DNA from: Lachnospiraceae bacterium
GTDB lineage: Bacteria > Bacillota > Clostridia > Lachnospirales > Lachnospiraceae
NCBI GenBank assembly: GCA_910574195.1
Contig: CAJTBF010000002.1
Coordinates: 62,001-126,000, forward strand
Direction: 5' to 3'
Length of the DNA stretch: 64,000 bases
Shown here: in pieces, positions 53,000-62,324 of the stretch
Numbering within the stretch: the stretch's first letter is position 1
How the letters are laid out: every line of letters begins with the position of its first letter
Made by a program: the position numbers and the translations under genes
Notes under the pieces: generated by a model
What the model saw: only the letters and a program-made list of their open reading frames with translations
Databases searched by the model: none
What the model was told of the DNA's origin: nothing

Positions 53000-53358
53000 G
53001 TGGGCGGCAATGAGCCGGACGGAGAGTATCTCCGCTCCCAGTCGACAAATGTCGCGCTCATCCAGGCGCAAACCGGGTGGCGGCAAAGGCCGTATAGAGT
53101 GTCTGTCAACCCTCTGTTAGTGCTGCCTGTCCTGGAGGTGGAGGATTGTACACAGAAGAAAATCAGCCGGAGATGAAGGGTAGCGCAAAGACGGTCAATT
53201 CTGCTTTTTGTGAAGTAGTGTGCAGCAGAAAGGGAAATGTCAGTTTTTTAGATGTATTTTAAATTTTTCGAAACAAAAAAAGGAAAATAGCAGGAATAAT
53301 CAGAAATGTAGAAATATTAAGAAAAAATAAAAAAACACATCTATTTTTTCTGAAAATA
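53000..53358. other. non-coding stretch, GC-rich then AT-rich
   Basis: The first 180 bases are richer in GC than the surroundings and read like part of another replicon or element. A 65-codon frame there (52979-53176) has no start signals and no family I know. The rest is AT-rich upstream promoter DNA. Confidence 0.35.
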
Positions 53359-53367
53359 TGATATACT
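53359..53367 (+). promoter_or_regulatory. extended -10 promoter of the binding protein-YesM/YesN unit
   Basis: TGA-TATACT (TATACT at 53362-53367); no good -35 was seen. Confidence 0.5.
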
Positions 53368-53400
53368 GAAATTACGACATAAGATGAAGGGGACTTGCAT

Positions 53401-54651
53401 GTGGGACGAAAACGACTCTTTTTTGTAATTCTTATGATTTTGTTGACGTTGTGCCTGGGAATGGGGAGTTTGGCGGGGTGTAGTATAAAAGAAGGAGCTT
53501 TGCCGGAGAAAGTTACGGAGATCACGCTTTGGTTTTGGTGGGATCAGGAACATGAAAAGAGAGAATTGAGAAAACTGGTAGAGGAGTTTCATCATACGCA
53601 GGATGAGATTCAGGTTAAGATTCGTTATATACCGGCAGAGGATTTTAAAAAGCGGATGGCATTAAGTATGGCGGATGATTCTATGCCGGATCTGGCAGTA
53701 CTTGATTCGGTGGATTTTCAGTTTCTGCATGCGATGCAGCCCTTTGCAGAACTCACGGAAGAATTGGAAGAGTGGGATGCTTATATTCCGCAGATGATGC
53801 AGAGCTGTGCAGAGGACGGAAAGATATATGCCCTCCCATTGGGATTCAGTTGTTCGGTCTTATATTATAATGAAGATATCTTTCGACAACATACTCTGGA
53901 AATACCGCAGACCTGGGATACATTGTATGAAACAGCACTGAAACTATCGGATGAGGAACATGGAGGGTTTGCGCTGCCGGTTCTTCGCAAGGAGGAAAGC
54001 GTGTTTAACTTTCTTCCGATTCTCTGGTCCGGTGGCGGTGATATCGATCATCTGGATTCTGAGGAGAGCCGGAGAGCGTTTTCTTTTTTACGGAGACTGG
54101 CAGAAAGCGGGGCAATGAGCAGACAGGTGGTGAATCTGACGGCAGGGGATCTGGCAATTCAATTTGCAGAAGGAAATATTGCAATGATGATGAATTCTTC
54201 GGCAATGGTCAATTCTATCCGGGAATATAATCCGGAATTACATTTTAAAGTTGCCGTGCCGCCGGCGATAGATGAGAAGGAGGGGTATGTTTCCGCAGCG
54301 GGCGGGGCGGCTCTTCTCGGTGTGACGAAGGGGGAGCATCAGGAAGAGGCGATTGCATTTTTACGTTTTGTCAGTGAGAAAGACCGGATATTAAAACATA
54401 TGGATGGATTTGGTTTTATGGCAGCGCGGCAGGACGTATTGGCGCAACAGGTTTTGGATGATATACAAAAGCAGAAGGTGTTGGAGATTGCAAAAACATC
54501 CCAGAATCGGGAACTCTCTGTGAAATGGCCTTATATTTCTGAAGTTTTTGCTGAAGTCGTAGAGCAGGAGATTATAGGGGAACAGGAAGAGGCGGAGATT
54601 TTGAAAGAGGCGGCGAAAAAAATGCGGGAAATCAGAGGGGAGGATCTATGA
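53401..54651 (+). CDS. extracellular solute-binding lipoprotein linked to a two-component system
   Basis: A family 1 binding protein of about 416 residues. The signal peptide ends with the lipobox LAGC. The mature part has TLWFWWDQEHEKRELRKLVEEFHHTQDEIQVKI and ALPLGFSCSVLYYNEDIFRQ, with the carbohydrate-type hinge region. I use the GTG at 53401, 7 nt after GAAGGGGA. No permease gene is adjacent; the next gene is a sensor kinase that overlaps by 4 nt. The protein probably presents its ligand to the kinase rather than only to a transporter. Confidence 0.85.
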   Translation: MGRKRLFFVILMILLTLCLGMGSLAGCSIKEGALPEKVTEITLWFWWDQEHEKRELRKLVEEFHHTQDEIQVKIRYIPAEDFKKRMALSMADDSMPDLAVLDSVDFQFLHAMQPFAELTEELEEWDAYIPQMMQSCAEDGKIYALPLGFSCSVLYYNEDIFRQHTLEIPQTWDTLYETALKLSDEEHGGFALPVLRKEESVFNFLPILWSGGGDIDHLDSEESRRAFSFLRRLAESGAMSRQVVNLTAGDLAIQFAEGNIAMMMNSSAMVNSIREYNPELHFKVAVPPAIDEKEGYVSAAGGAALLGVTKGEHQEEAIAFLRFVSEKDRILKHMDGFGFMAARQDVLAQQVLDDIQKQKVLEIAKTSQNRELSVKWPYISEVFAEVVEQEIIGEQEEAEILKEAAKKMREIRGEDL

Positions 54652-56381
54652 AAAAGGAGTGTTCTCTAAGAGAGGGACTGTTAATTCGCTTTCTGATTGC
54701 AACATTGATTCCGATTTTGTTATTCTCTGCGGCCACACAGATGAATATGGTAAGAGCGCAGAGGAAAGGGCTGGAAGATCAGATTGAAAGTAATCTGCGT
54801 ACTTCGACGCAAGGGCTGGATATGTTATTGGACAAGTATTCCTCTGTTTTGTATGACCTGTGCACAGATGAAACCATTTTGGACGCAGTGGAATATATGA
54901 ATGATCTGTCAGATATCCTGGGAGCGAATCGAAGCGTTGTGAGGCGCGGGCTGAATCACGCATGCAGCCGGACTGAAGGAATTGTAGGAATTATGTTTTC
55001 GCTATCGGGGGGAGACACTATTTTTTTTGACGCACTAAATTCTTCCTCTACGAACAGTTCCTGGATAGAGGAAGCCGGTGTTCCGGAAGTAGAAAAAGAA
55101 TATGTATATCGGGGGATTCCCAAGGCTGTATATGCAAACGGGGAGAAAATTTACATTTTTCAAATTGCAAGAAAATTGGTAGATTACAGGGATATTCATA
55201 GAGAGTTAGGAACAGCGGTGATCAGTATTGAGGAGTCTCAGGTTTGTGAGGCAATAGATTCGGGAGGGGATGATCGAAGTTATCTCTTGGACGGAAGTCA
55301 GATTTTGAGTGCAGTGTCCAAAGAAGAGATTGGAAGAAACTATGGAGAACTTGTGGATTTAAAAGCAAATCAATACACAAGCTTTACAAATGAAAAATGT
55401 GGCTATACGATCTGTAATGTGCAGCCAATGGGGGAATATCGCAGATCCATTCAAATTCAATATCTGGTACTTACTGTGATTGCAGGAATCACGATTTTGA
55501 TTGTATTTGCAGCAACCTTTTCTGTGACAAAACCGTATTTGAGAATCGTAGACAATTATAAGGAAGCGATGGACCGCCTGCAGAAAGGGGATTTTACCGT
55601 TTGTGTGGAGACGCAGGAAGGAATGGCACCGGAATTGCGGAATATTGCAGAGGGCTTTAATGAAATGGTGGTACATATGCAGGATTTGATCCGGCAGGGA
55701 AAGCAGGCGGCTCTGGAACAGAAAAATGCGGAAATGTCGGCGTTAGAAGCACAGATTGATCCCCATTTCCTGTATAATACCCTGGATACAATTAACTGGA
55801 AGGCGATTGAAAATGAACAGTATGATATCAGTGAGATGCTGGGGGCTTTGGCGGATATTTTGCGCTACATTGTAAAAAACGCCGGTGGGACAACGACGCT
55901 TTCACAGGAATTAGAATGGCTGGAACATTATCTTTTGTTGCAAAGTGTAAAATTGGGAAAGAAACCGGAGCTGCAGATAAAAGTCCCGGAGGAGTTGATG
56001 GAGACACGGATTCATAAACTACTGCTGCAGCCTTTTGTGGAGAATGCAATAAAGTATGCATTTACAGGGAGAGACACCGGAAACATGCTGGTGATTCGTG
56101 CAAAGGAGATTGAAAATCAGATTCATCTTTCTATTGGCGATAATGGGAGAGGAATTGAACCGGAACTTTTGAAGAGACTGAATGATGAGTCTGCGGATCT
56201 GGGAGAGCATATGGGAATTGTAAATGTAAGGAAACGATTAAAGCTGTATTATGGAGAGGAAGCAACGGTATATTTCGAAAGTATTGTAAACAGTTATACA
56301 AGAGTGCATTTATTTATGCCCATTCGGGCATCCCATATGGAGTATCCTTCGGGCGAGCGGACAGCTAACGTTGTTCGATAA
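54648..56381 (+). CDS. YesM-type sensor histidine kinase
   Basis: 577 residues. Membrane helices near 14-32 and 268-290 frame a large external sensor domain. A HAMP region follows (VTKPYLRIVDNYKEAMDRLQKGDF), then the His_kinase domain with DPHFLYNTLDTINW (His373), and an HATPase domain with LLLQPFVENAIKYA and DNGRGIEPE. The normal family end is near VHLFMPI. The last 18 residues (from RASHMEYPSGERTANVVR) are encoded by a palindromic repeat that also supplies the stop codon. It pairs with the AraC-type response regulator downstream. Confidence 0.9.
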   Translation: MKKECSLREGLLIRFLIATLIPILLFSAATQMNMVRAQRKGLEDQIESNLRTSTQGLDMLLDKYSSVLYDLCTDETILDAVEYMNDLSDILGANRSVVRRGLNHACSRTEGIVGIMFSLSGGDTIFFDALNSSSTNSSWIEEAGVPEVEKEYVYRGIPKAVYANGEKIYIFQIARKLVDYRDIHRELGTAVISIEESQVCEAIDSGGDDRSYLLDGSQILSAVSKEEIGRNYGELVDLKANQYTSFTNEKCGYTICNVQPMGEYRRSIQIQYLVLTVIAGITILIVFAATFSVTKPYLRIVDNYKEAMDRLQKGDFTVCVETQEGMAPELRNIAEGFNEMVVHMQDLIRQGKQAALEQKNAEMSALEAQIDPHFLYNTLDTINWKAIENEQYDISEMLGALADILRYIVKNAGGTTTLSQELEWLEHYLLLQSVKLGKKPELQIKVPEELMETRIHKLLLQPFVENAIKYAFTGRDTGNMLVIRAKEIENQIHLSIGDNGRGIEPELLKRLNDESADLGEHMGIVNVRKRLKLYYGEEATVYFESIVNSYTRVHLFMPIRASHMEYPSGERTANVVR

Positions 56382-56460
56382 GGTATATCCATTTGGAGAG
56401 CATCCTATATGGGATGTCCTTCGGGCGAGCAGACAGCTATTGCTGTCCGATAAGGTGTCC
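56329..56460. repeat. 71-bp tandem repeat, two diverged units
   Basis: The units start at 56329 and 56400 (GCATCC...). They contain CCTTCGGGCGAGC and the stem GACAGCTATTGCTGTC. The reverse complement matches the 70-bp repeats at 19525. The first unit forms the 3' end of the kinase gene; the second is intergenic. Confidence 0.7.
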
Positions 56461-56573
56461 TTTATTGAACGCAACACGTCCGTTCGTGCGGAACGCTTAA
56501 GATGCAGATGCCCGGATGGAAAGAAAGTGCCTGAAATTATAAAATATTTCTACGCATGGAATAGGAGGGAGAC

Positions 56574-58109
56574 ATGCGAATTGTAATCGTAGAGGATGAA
56601 GCGCCTATTCGGGAGGGAATGGCAAAACTTCTTCATCAGATAGATAAAAAATATGAAGTGGTCGGAAAGGCAGTGGATGGACAAAGTGGTTATGAGTTGA
56701 TTTGTAGTTTGCGTCCGGATCTTGCGATTGTCGATATTAGAGTACCAAATATGGATGGATTATCAATGGTTCGGAAGTTAAGAGAGAGAAAGATGCAGTG
56801 TCAGGTACTGGTACTTACGGCCTATTCCGAATTTGACTATGCCAGACAGGCGATTGAACTGGGGATTGTCAGTTATCTTTTAAAACCTTTAAAGATTCCG
56901 GAATTAAAAGCAGCTTTGCGCCAGGTAGAGTTAGTATTGCAAAAAGAGGAAAACAGAGAGTACGCGTTTTCGCTGGATAATATTTTCCTGAGCTGTATGA
57001 ATGGACAATTGGAACCGGATGAATATTTTCATAAGCAGACATATGAAAAATATGGATTTACAGTACGGGATCCAGCAGAATTGTTTTTGATCTGGCTGGG
57101 AGACGGATTTGAGGAACAGCGGGGGCTTGCCAGAGAACTTCTGGAACATGTGGCGACTTATTCTGTGAAGTATTCGGCGCATATCCGTGAGGCGAAAAGT
57201 TGGAAGTCCATATTAATGATTTTGTATCGGCAGCCTGCGGGGGAGTCTCAGCGCACATATTATAAAAGGTCTGTAATGCCGATGCTGTGCAGTAATCTAA
57301 AAAGGCCCATGGTATGTGTATGGAGAAAATCAGAGCAGATTTTGGATATTTCCAGAATTCTGCCGGAAATGTTGAAAGAAATGGAGTGGAATCTGTGGTT
57401 TCCGGATCGATTTTTGATCTGCCGGGAAGAAATCAATCGTCTGCATGTGGTGCCGGTAAAATATCCGTTGGATCTGGAAGATCAGGCAAAATGGGCAGTG
57501 CGAAGGAAGGACTGGAAGAAGCTTTTCACATGTTATGAGCGGCTGTATGAATGTATGATGCAGGAACCACATCTTCCGTCGCAAATAAAGGAATGTCTGA
57601 TTCGATTTAACTGGAGTATGATCCGGGCACAAAAAGATAGAAAGGAAGAATCAGAATTACAGATTCAGAATATCCTGCAAAAGATTGCTGCGGCTTGTAC
57701 ATGGGAACAGATCAGTCTGGCTATGCGGGAGTTTATGTCTATATTGAATTGTGTGGATCGGCAGGAGGAAGATCCTTCTGTAAGCGATCTGATTCAAAGG
57801 GCGAAGGATTTCATACGCAAATATTATAATCAGGGGATTACCCTGGAAGAAACGGCGAGAAGGCTTTATGTTTCAGAAGAATATTTGAGTATGCAGTTCA
57901 AAAAAGAAACAGGGAATACTTTTACGGAGACGGTGCGGCACTATCGGATTGACCGGGTGAAAACACTGCTTGTGGATACGCATTTGAGGATGAATCAGAT
58001 TGCAGATCTGGCGGGATATTCTGATCCCAAGTATATGAGCAGGGTGTTCCGCGAGGAGGTGGGAATGCTTCCCTCGGAATATCGGAAAATACATAGTGAA
58101 GTTATTTAA
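56574..58109 (+). CDS. YesN-type response regulator with AraC output domain
   Basis: 511 residues. The receiver (1-125) has the acidic pair ED at 7-8, phospho-acceptor Asp54 in AIVDIRVPNMDG and Lys in YLLKPLK. A middle linker region (about 130-390) carries no clear motif. The C-terminal AraC double HTH (about 405-511) has ITLEETARRLYVSEEYLSMQFKK and MNQIADLAGYSDPKYMSRVFRE. It should answer the YesM-type kinase and probably controls sugar uptake or glycosidase genes not in this window. Confidence 0.92.
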   Translation: MRIVIVEDEAPIREGMAKLLHQIDKKYEVVGKAVDGQSGYELICSLRPDLAIVDIRVPNMDGLSMVRKLRERKMQCQVLVLTAYSEFDYARQAIELGIVSYLLKPLKIPELKAALRQVELVLQKEENREYAFSLDNIFLSCMNGQLEPDEYFHKQTYEKYGFTVRDPAELFLIWLGDGFEEQRGLARELLEHVATYSVKYSAHIREAKSWKSILMILYRQPAGESQRTYYKRSVMPMLCSNLKRPMVCVWRKSEQILDISRILPEMLKEMEWNLWFPDRFLICREEINRLHVVPVKYPLDLEDQAKWAVRRKDWKKLFTCYERLYECMMQEPHLPSQIKECLIRFNWSMIRAQKDRKEESELQIQNILQKIAAACTWEQISLAMREFMSILNCVDRQEEDPSVSDLIQRAKDFIRKYYNQGITLEETARRLYVSEEYLSMQFKKETGNTFTETVRHYRIDRVKTLLVDTHLRMNQIADLAGYSDPKYMSRVFREEVGMLPSEYRKIHSEVI

Positions 58110-58303
58110 TGGAGGAGAGTTGTCAACAAAATATCAGAGAGGAAAAGGGGAATACAGAGAAAGCATATTTCATTAAATTTGTCTACTTTTTTGAGAAATT
58201 TCTACCTTTCAAAAGAAAAAAATCATGTTATTATGACTATGCTGAATAAAGATATAATATTTTGGAAACACTGTGAAAAGATTGAATAAAGGGGAATGGA
58301 ACG

Positions 58304-58534
58304 ATGAATACTTTCAACGTGACTTTCAGAAGTCCTGAAGAGATCTTAAGTTTTTTGAACACTGTGGAGAAATATGATATCGCGATGGACATGATAAGAG
58401 GCCGGCTTACCGTTGATGCGAAGTCGCTCCTCGGACTCATGAATCTGGGGCTGAACAATGTTGCCGAACTGCGTGTGTACGGCGAGGATTGTGATCAGCT
58501 TAGGCAGGAGATTTCCAGATACGTAGCTGCATAA
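58304..58534 (+). CDS. HPr-like protein lacking the phosphorylatable histidine
   Basis: 76 residues with the HPr fold pattern: a short strand, helix SPEEILSFLNTVEKY, RGRLTVDAKSLLGLMNLGL, NVAELRVYGED and a C-terminal helix. The His15 site of HPr (GLHARP) reads FRSPEE, so it cannot accept phosphate from enzyme I. The regulatory Ser46-type site is kept (Ser41 in AKSLLGLM). This is the situation of Bacillus Crh, a regulator in carbon catabolite repression, although the sequence alone does not prove that role. GGGGAATGGAACG precedes the ATG. Confidence 0.78.
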   Translation: MNTFNVTFRSPEEILSFLNTVEKYDIAMDMIRGRLTVDAKSLLGLMNLGLNNVAELRVYGEDCDQLRQEISRYVAA

Positions 58535-58599
58535 AATATAGTAAAACCCTCCCCCCTCATAGTACTATTTTTACGGATTCTCGCATCCGTCATGTTGTC

Positions 58600-58672
58600 A
58601 CCTCGGAGGACCTGTGAACCTCCTCCGGATCAGATATTTTGCTGACAGGCACGGTAAAATTTTCTGATTCAC
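58600..58672 (+). promoter_or_regulatory. probable guanidine-IV (mepA motif) riboswitch
   Basis: Hairpin 1 is CGGAGG with CCTCC and loop ACCTGTGAA. Hairpin 2 is ATCAGATATTTT with AAAATTTTCTGAT and a loop containing ACAGGCACGG. The loops can kiss through CCTGT (58611-58615) and ACAGG (58645-58649). A terminator and a MATE gene follow, the known context of this class. The consensus was recalled, not searched. Confidence 0.72.
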
Positions 58673-58690
58673 GTATCTGGGACTTGTTTT

Positions 58691-58730
58691 GGAGAGCTCT
58701 CCGGCGTATAATACGTCGGGGAGCTCTTTT
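58691..58730 (+). terminator. terminator of the MATE leader
   Basis: AGAGCTC-TCCGGCGTA and TACGTCGGGGAGCTCT pair with few G-U, then TTTT. It is the expression platform of the riboswitch. Confidence 0.82.
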
Positions 58731-58741
58731 CCTATGTCCTG

Positions 58742-58778
58742 GTATACGGAAAAGCTGCCGGTGGCAGGCTTTCTGTAT
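58742..58778 (+). repeat. member of the 37-nt hairpin repeat family
   Basis: GTATACGGAAAAG followed by GCTGCC-GGT-GGCAGGC and TTTCTGTAT. It has the same length and ends as the copy at 22142. Its last bases overlap the ATG at 58777. Confidence 0.6.
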
Positions 58779-60336
58779 GGAACAAAGAGAAAAGTGCTTT
58801 GAAAAAAGAAAAAGGAAAAAGAAAATAAAGAAAAGGATTGGGAGTGAGCCCGCAGTGAAAAAAGAAGAGGAAGCCGATGAGAGAACATCCGTGCAAGAGA
58901 GAGGGGGAAAGATAGTAGGAGAGCAAGAAAAGGAGCAGGCGGAAAAGAAGCGAATAGAAAAAAATCAGGGAAAGAGGAAACAAGAGATAGAAAGTAACAA
59001 AAAAAGGTATTTGTTTGATAATAAAGCGTTAGTCGTATTAATTATTCCACTGATCATTGAACAGTTTCTTGCAATTCTTGTGGGAATGGCGGATTCTGTT
59101 ATGATTGCAAGTGTGGGAGAGGCCGCTGTATCAGGGGTGTCGCTGGTAGATAATATTATGGTATTGTTTATCAATGCATTTTCTGCATTGGCGACCGGGG
59201 GCGCGGTGATTTCCGGACAATATTTGGGACAGAAACATGAACATCATGCCTGCCGTGCATCCACACAGATCGTCTGGTTTGTAACATTTGTGGCCGTTAT
59301 ATTGATGCTGGTGGTTTATGGTGGAAAGTGGTTTATTCTCCATGTGGTATTCGGTTCCATTGATGCAGACGTCATGGGACATGCGGATATCTATCTGATG
59401 ATTGTAACGGCATCCATTCCGTTCATGGCATTGTATAATGCCGGAGCCGCTATTTTCCGGGCAATGGGAGATTCCAAAGTACCGATGAAAGTATCTATTT
59501 TGATGAATTTGATCAATGTGTCCGGAAACGCCATTTTGATCTATGGACTGCATCGGGGAACAGAAGGAGTAGCCATTCCCACATTAATTTCCCGTGTAAC
59601 GGCAGCGATTGTCATTACTGTGTTGCTTGGAAATCAGACATTGCGTTTGCATTTGGAGAGAGGGAACCGTTATCGACCGGATTGGAGAATGATTCGTCGT
59701 ATCCTTCGAATTGGTGTTCCAAATGGTTTGGAGAATAGTATGTTCCAATTGGGAAAAATTTTGGTGTTGAGCCTGGTTTCTTCTTTTGGAACTTTTGCGA
59801 TTGCAGCAAATGCAGTTTGTAATGTGATCGCCCTGTTTGAAATTCTTCCCGGGATTGCAGTAAATCTTGCAATTACAACCGTGATTGCACGCTGCGTGGG
59901 TGCCGGATCATATGAGCAGGCAAAATATTATACAAAAAAGCTTATTTTGATTACGTACGTAGGGTTGTGGGTGATGAATCTGGTGGTGGTATTGCTGCTT
60001 CCGCTCATCCTTCGAATCTATCAGTTGTCTGATATGACGTCTGAGATTACCCGGCAGATCATTTATCTGCACACGATGTGCTGTATTATAATCTGGCCTC
60101 TGGCATTCAGCCTCCCTTCTACTTTACGGGCGGCGGGAGATGCACAGGTTACGATGTACATTTCCATGGCATCTATGTGGATTTTCCGAATTATATGCAG
60201 TTATATTTTAGGAAAATATCTTGGAATGGGCGTGCTCGGAATCTGGGCGGCAATGGGAATCGATTGGTTGTTCCGGGCGATATGTATGTGTGTGCGGTAT
60301 AGGAGCGGAAGATGGATGCTAAAGAGGGCGATTTAG
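58777..60336 (+). CDS. MATE-family efflux transporter (MepA-like)
   Basis: 519 residues from the chosen ATG. The membrane core (about residues 84-519) has twelve predicted helices: LFDNKALVVLIIPLIIEQFLAILVGMADSVMIASVGEAAVSG at its start, PFMALYNAGAAIFRAMGDS and LPSTLRAAGDAQVTM later. The first 80 or so residues are an unusual, very charged Lys/Glu/Arg extension without family similarity. The start is uncertain because no strong ribosome-binding site is visible; a GTG at 58855 is another option. The leader carries a probable guanidine-IV riboswitch, so guanidinium export is the likely function. Confidence 0.85.
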   Translation: MEQREKCFEKRKRKKKIKKRIGSEPAVKKEEEADERTSVQERGGKIVGEQEKEQAEKKRIEKNQGKRKQEIESNKKRYLFDNKALVVLIIPLIIEQFLAILVGMADSVMIASVGEAAVSGVSLVDNIMVLFINAFSALATGGAVISGQYLGQKHEHHACRASTQIVWFVTFVAVILMLVVYGGKWFILHVVFGSIDADVMGHADIYLMIVTASIPFMALYNAGAAIFRAMGDSKVPMKVSILMNLINVSGNAILIYGLHRGTEGVAIPTLISRVTAAIVITVLLGNQTLRLHLERGNRYRPDWRMIRRILRIGVPNGLENSMFQLGKILVLSLVSSFGTFAIAANAVCNVIALFEILPGIAVNLAITTVIARCVGAGSYEQAKYYTKKLILITYVGLWVMNLVVVLLLPLILRIYQLSDMTSEITRQIIYLHTMCCIIIWPLAFSLPSTLRAAGDAQVTMYISMASMWIFRIICSYILGKYLGMGVLGIWAAMGIDWLFRAICMCVRYRSGRWMLKRAI

Positions 60337-60546
60337 AAACGGCCTTTTATAACGGAGTGTAGACCAACGCAGCAGATGGAAATTTAGACAAGTGAAACAT
60401 ATGGATAATTAGCATGGGTTATATTAGGGACAAATGGGGAAACGATAAGAAAAAGAGTGGAGTTTGATCCGTTTTACAGTGCGTTGGTTTGACGGTGCCG
60501 ATAGATAGAAAAGAATTTGATAAAGGCTTACATGGAGGGATACAGG

Positions 60547-62094
60547 ATGAAAAAGGAACTGGTGATTGTTTTGGATTTTGGCGGACAGTATAATCAACTT
60601 GTAGCGCGCCGGGTTCGGGAATGTAATGTGTATTGTGAAATCTATTCTTATAAGATTGGAATTGAAACAATAAAACAGATGAATCCGAAAGGAATTATTC
60701 TTACCGGAGGACCAAATAGTTGTTACGAGAAAGGGGCTCCAACATATACAAAAGAATTGTTTGACCTGGGAATTCCGGTGTTAGGTTTGTGCTATGGCGC
60801 ACAGTTAATGATGCTTGTGCTGGGTGGAAAAGTAGAGCGGGCAGATGTCAGAGAATATGGAAAGACAGAAGTGATCATTGACAAAAAGAGTTCCGGAATT
60901 TTCGAAAAGGTGGCTGATAAAACGGTCTGCTGGATGAGTCATTTCGACTATATTTCACAGGCGGCGCCCGGATTCGAAATTACCGCGCATACAGCAGATT
61001 GTCCTACGGCGGCGGCAGAAAATGAAGCAAAGAAGTTGTATGCCATTCAGTTCCATCCGGAAGTACTGCATACAGTGGAAGGCACGAAGATGATCAATAA
61101 CTTTGTAAGACATGTGTGTGCCTGTGCAGGTGATTGGAAGATGGATACTTTTGTGGAGAATTCCATCCGGGAAATCCGCGAGAAAGTCGGAAACGGAAAG
61201 GTACTTTGCGCGCTTTCCGGCGGAGTAGACTCTTCCGTGGCGGCAGTGATGCTCTCAAAGGCGATAGGCAGCCAATTAACCTGTGTGTTTGTGGATCACG
61301 GTCTGCTTCGTAAAAAGGAAGGGGACGAGGTGGAGGCAGTGTTTGGGCCGGAAGGTCCGTATGACCTGAATTTTGTCCGGGTAAATGCACAGGAACGATT
61401 TTATGAAAAGTTGGCGGGGATTGAAGAGCCGGAGGAGAAGCGGAAGATTATTGGTGAGGAATTTATTCGGGTATTTGAAGAGGAAGCAAAGAAAATCGGA
61501 GCCGTCGATTTCCTCGTGCAGGGAACCATTTATCCGGACGTTGTGGAAAGTGGACTGGGGGGAGAATCTGCGGTGATCAAATCTCATCACAATGTGGGCG
61601 GACTTCCGGATTATGTGGATTTTAAAGAAATTATCGAACCCTTGCGGGACCTGTTCAAGGATGAAGTTCGAAAGGCCGGTCTGGAAATGGGAATTCCCCA
61701 AAAGCTTGTTTTCCGGCAGCCGTTCCCAGGCCCGGGGCTTGGTATTCGAATTATCGGTGAGATCACTGCGGAGAAAGTAAAGATTGTACAGGATGCGGAT
61801 GCAATTTACCGGGAAGAAATGGATGCCGCCGGAATGAATCAGATTGCCGGGCAGTATTTTGCAGCATTGACCAATATGAGAAGTGTGGGTGTTATGGGGG
61901 ATGAAAGGACCTATGATTATGCAGTGGCATTGCGGGCCGTGAATACAATTGATTTTATGACAGCGGAGGCGGCAGAAGTACCTTATGCTGTGCTGAATAA
62001 AGTGATGAGCAGGATTATCAATGAAGTTCGCGGGGTAAACCGGGTGATGTATGATTTGACATCGAAGCCGCCGGGGACGATTGAGTTCGAATAA
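60547..62094 (+). CDS. guaA: GMP synthase (glutamine-hydrolysing)
   Basis: Converts XMP to GMP with glutamine and ATP. 515 residues: a class I glutamine amidotransferase domain with nucleophile Cys82 in GLCYGAQ and the FHPEV motif, an ATP pyrophosphatase domain with [21 protein letters not shown], and the dimerisation domain with [12 protein letters not shown] and [22 protein letters not shown] is 7 nt before the ATG. The usual last residues are GTIEWE; here Phe replaces Trp, next to a likely integration site. I found no purine riboswitch upstream. Confidence 0.96.
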   Translation: MKKELVIVLDFGGQYNQLVARRVRECNVYCEIYSYKIGIETIKQMNPKGIILTGGPNSCYEKGAPTYTKELFDLGIPVLGLCYGAQLMMLVLGGKVERADVREYGKTEVIIDKKSSGIFEKVADKTVCWMSHFDYISQAAPGFEITAHTADCPTAAAENEAKKLYAIQFHPEVLHTVEGTKMINNFVRHVCACAGDWKMDTFVENSIREIREKVGNGKVLCALSGGVDSSVAAVMLSKAIGSQLTCVFVDHGLLRKKEGDEVEAVFGPEGPYDLNFVRVNAQERFYEKLAGIEEPEEKRKIIGEEFIRVFEEEAKKIGAVDFLVQGTIYPDVVESGLGGESAVIKSHHNVGGLPDYVDFKEIIEPLRDLFKDEVRKAGLEMGIPQKLVFRQPFPGPGLGIRIIGEITAEKVKIVQDADAIYREEMDAAGMNQIAGQYFAALTNMRSVGVMGDERTYDYAVALRAVNTIDFMTAEAAEVPYAVLNKVMSRIINEVRGVNRVMYDLTSKPPGTIEFE

Positions 62095-62160
62095 ACAAAA
62101 ATGCTTAGTGAATTCCAGTGTTTATGCGGGTTTGCGGCATTTCAAAAGGTCTTTTGATAA
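62083..62160. other. probable attachment-site region at the guaA 3' end
   Basis: The guaA 3' end is a well-known integration site. The sequence after the stop changes character: it has AAATGC...GCATTT inverted flanks and TTGATAACA-type repeats, followed by a repressor and an excisionase-like gene. The other attachment site is outside the window. Confidence 0.5.
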
Positions 62161-62269
62161 CAAATTGATAACAGTCGTTTGAGTGCGATTATTCTTACTG
62201 TCAAGTGGTTTGTTGGTGGGGGAATGATTTGTAAGCGGTTTGGACGGCTGGCATAAATCCATATTTGAA

Positions 62270-62314
62270 ACGCCCTTAGCTGTGGGTAGGAACTCATGGC
62301 TAAGGGCGTTTTTT
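62270..62314 (+). terminator. strong terminator downstream of guaA
   Basis: ACGCCCTTAGC and GCTAAGGGCGT pair perfectly, followed by TTTTTT. Confidence 0.9.
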
Positions 62315-62324
62315 GTTGTGCTTG

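Noticed and set aside
52979-53176. 65-codon open frame after the EamA gene
   Set aside because: It begins inside the terminator, has no ribosome-binding site and resembles no family known to me.
58600-58672. Weak likeness of the MATE leader to a TPP riboswitch (GTGAACCT...CGGAT)
   Set aside because: The conserved TPP core blocks are missing, and the two kissing hairpins fit guanidine-IV better.
60337-60546. Possible purine riboswitch upstream of guaA
   Set aside because: No three-way-junction core or purine aptamer loops could be found in the 210-bp gap.
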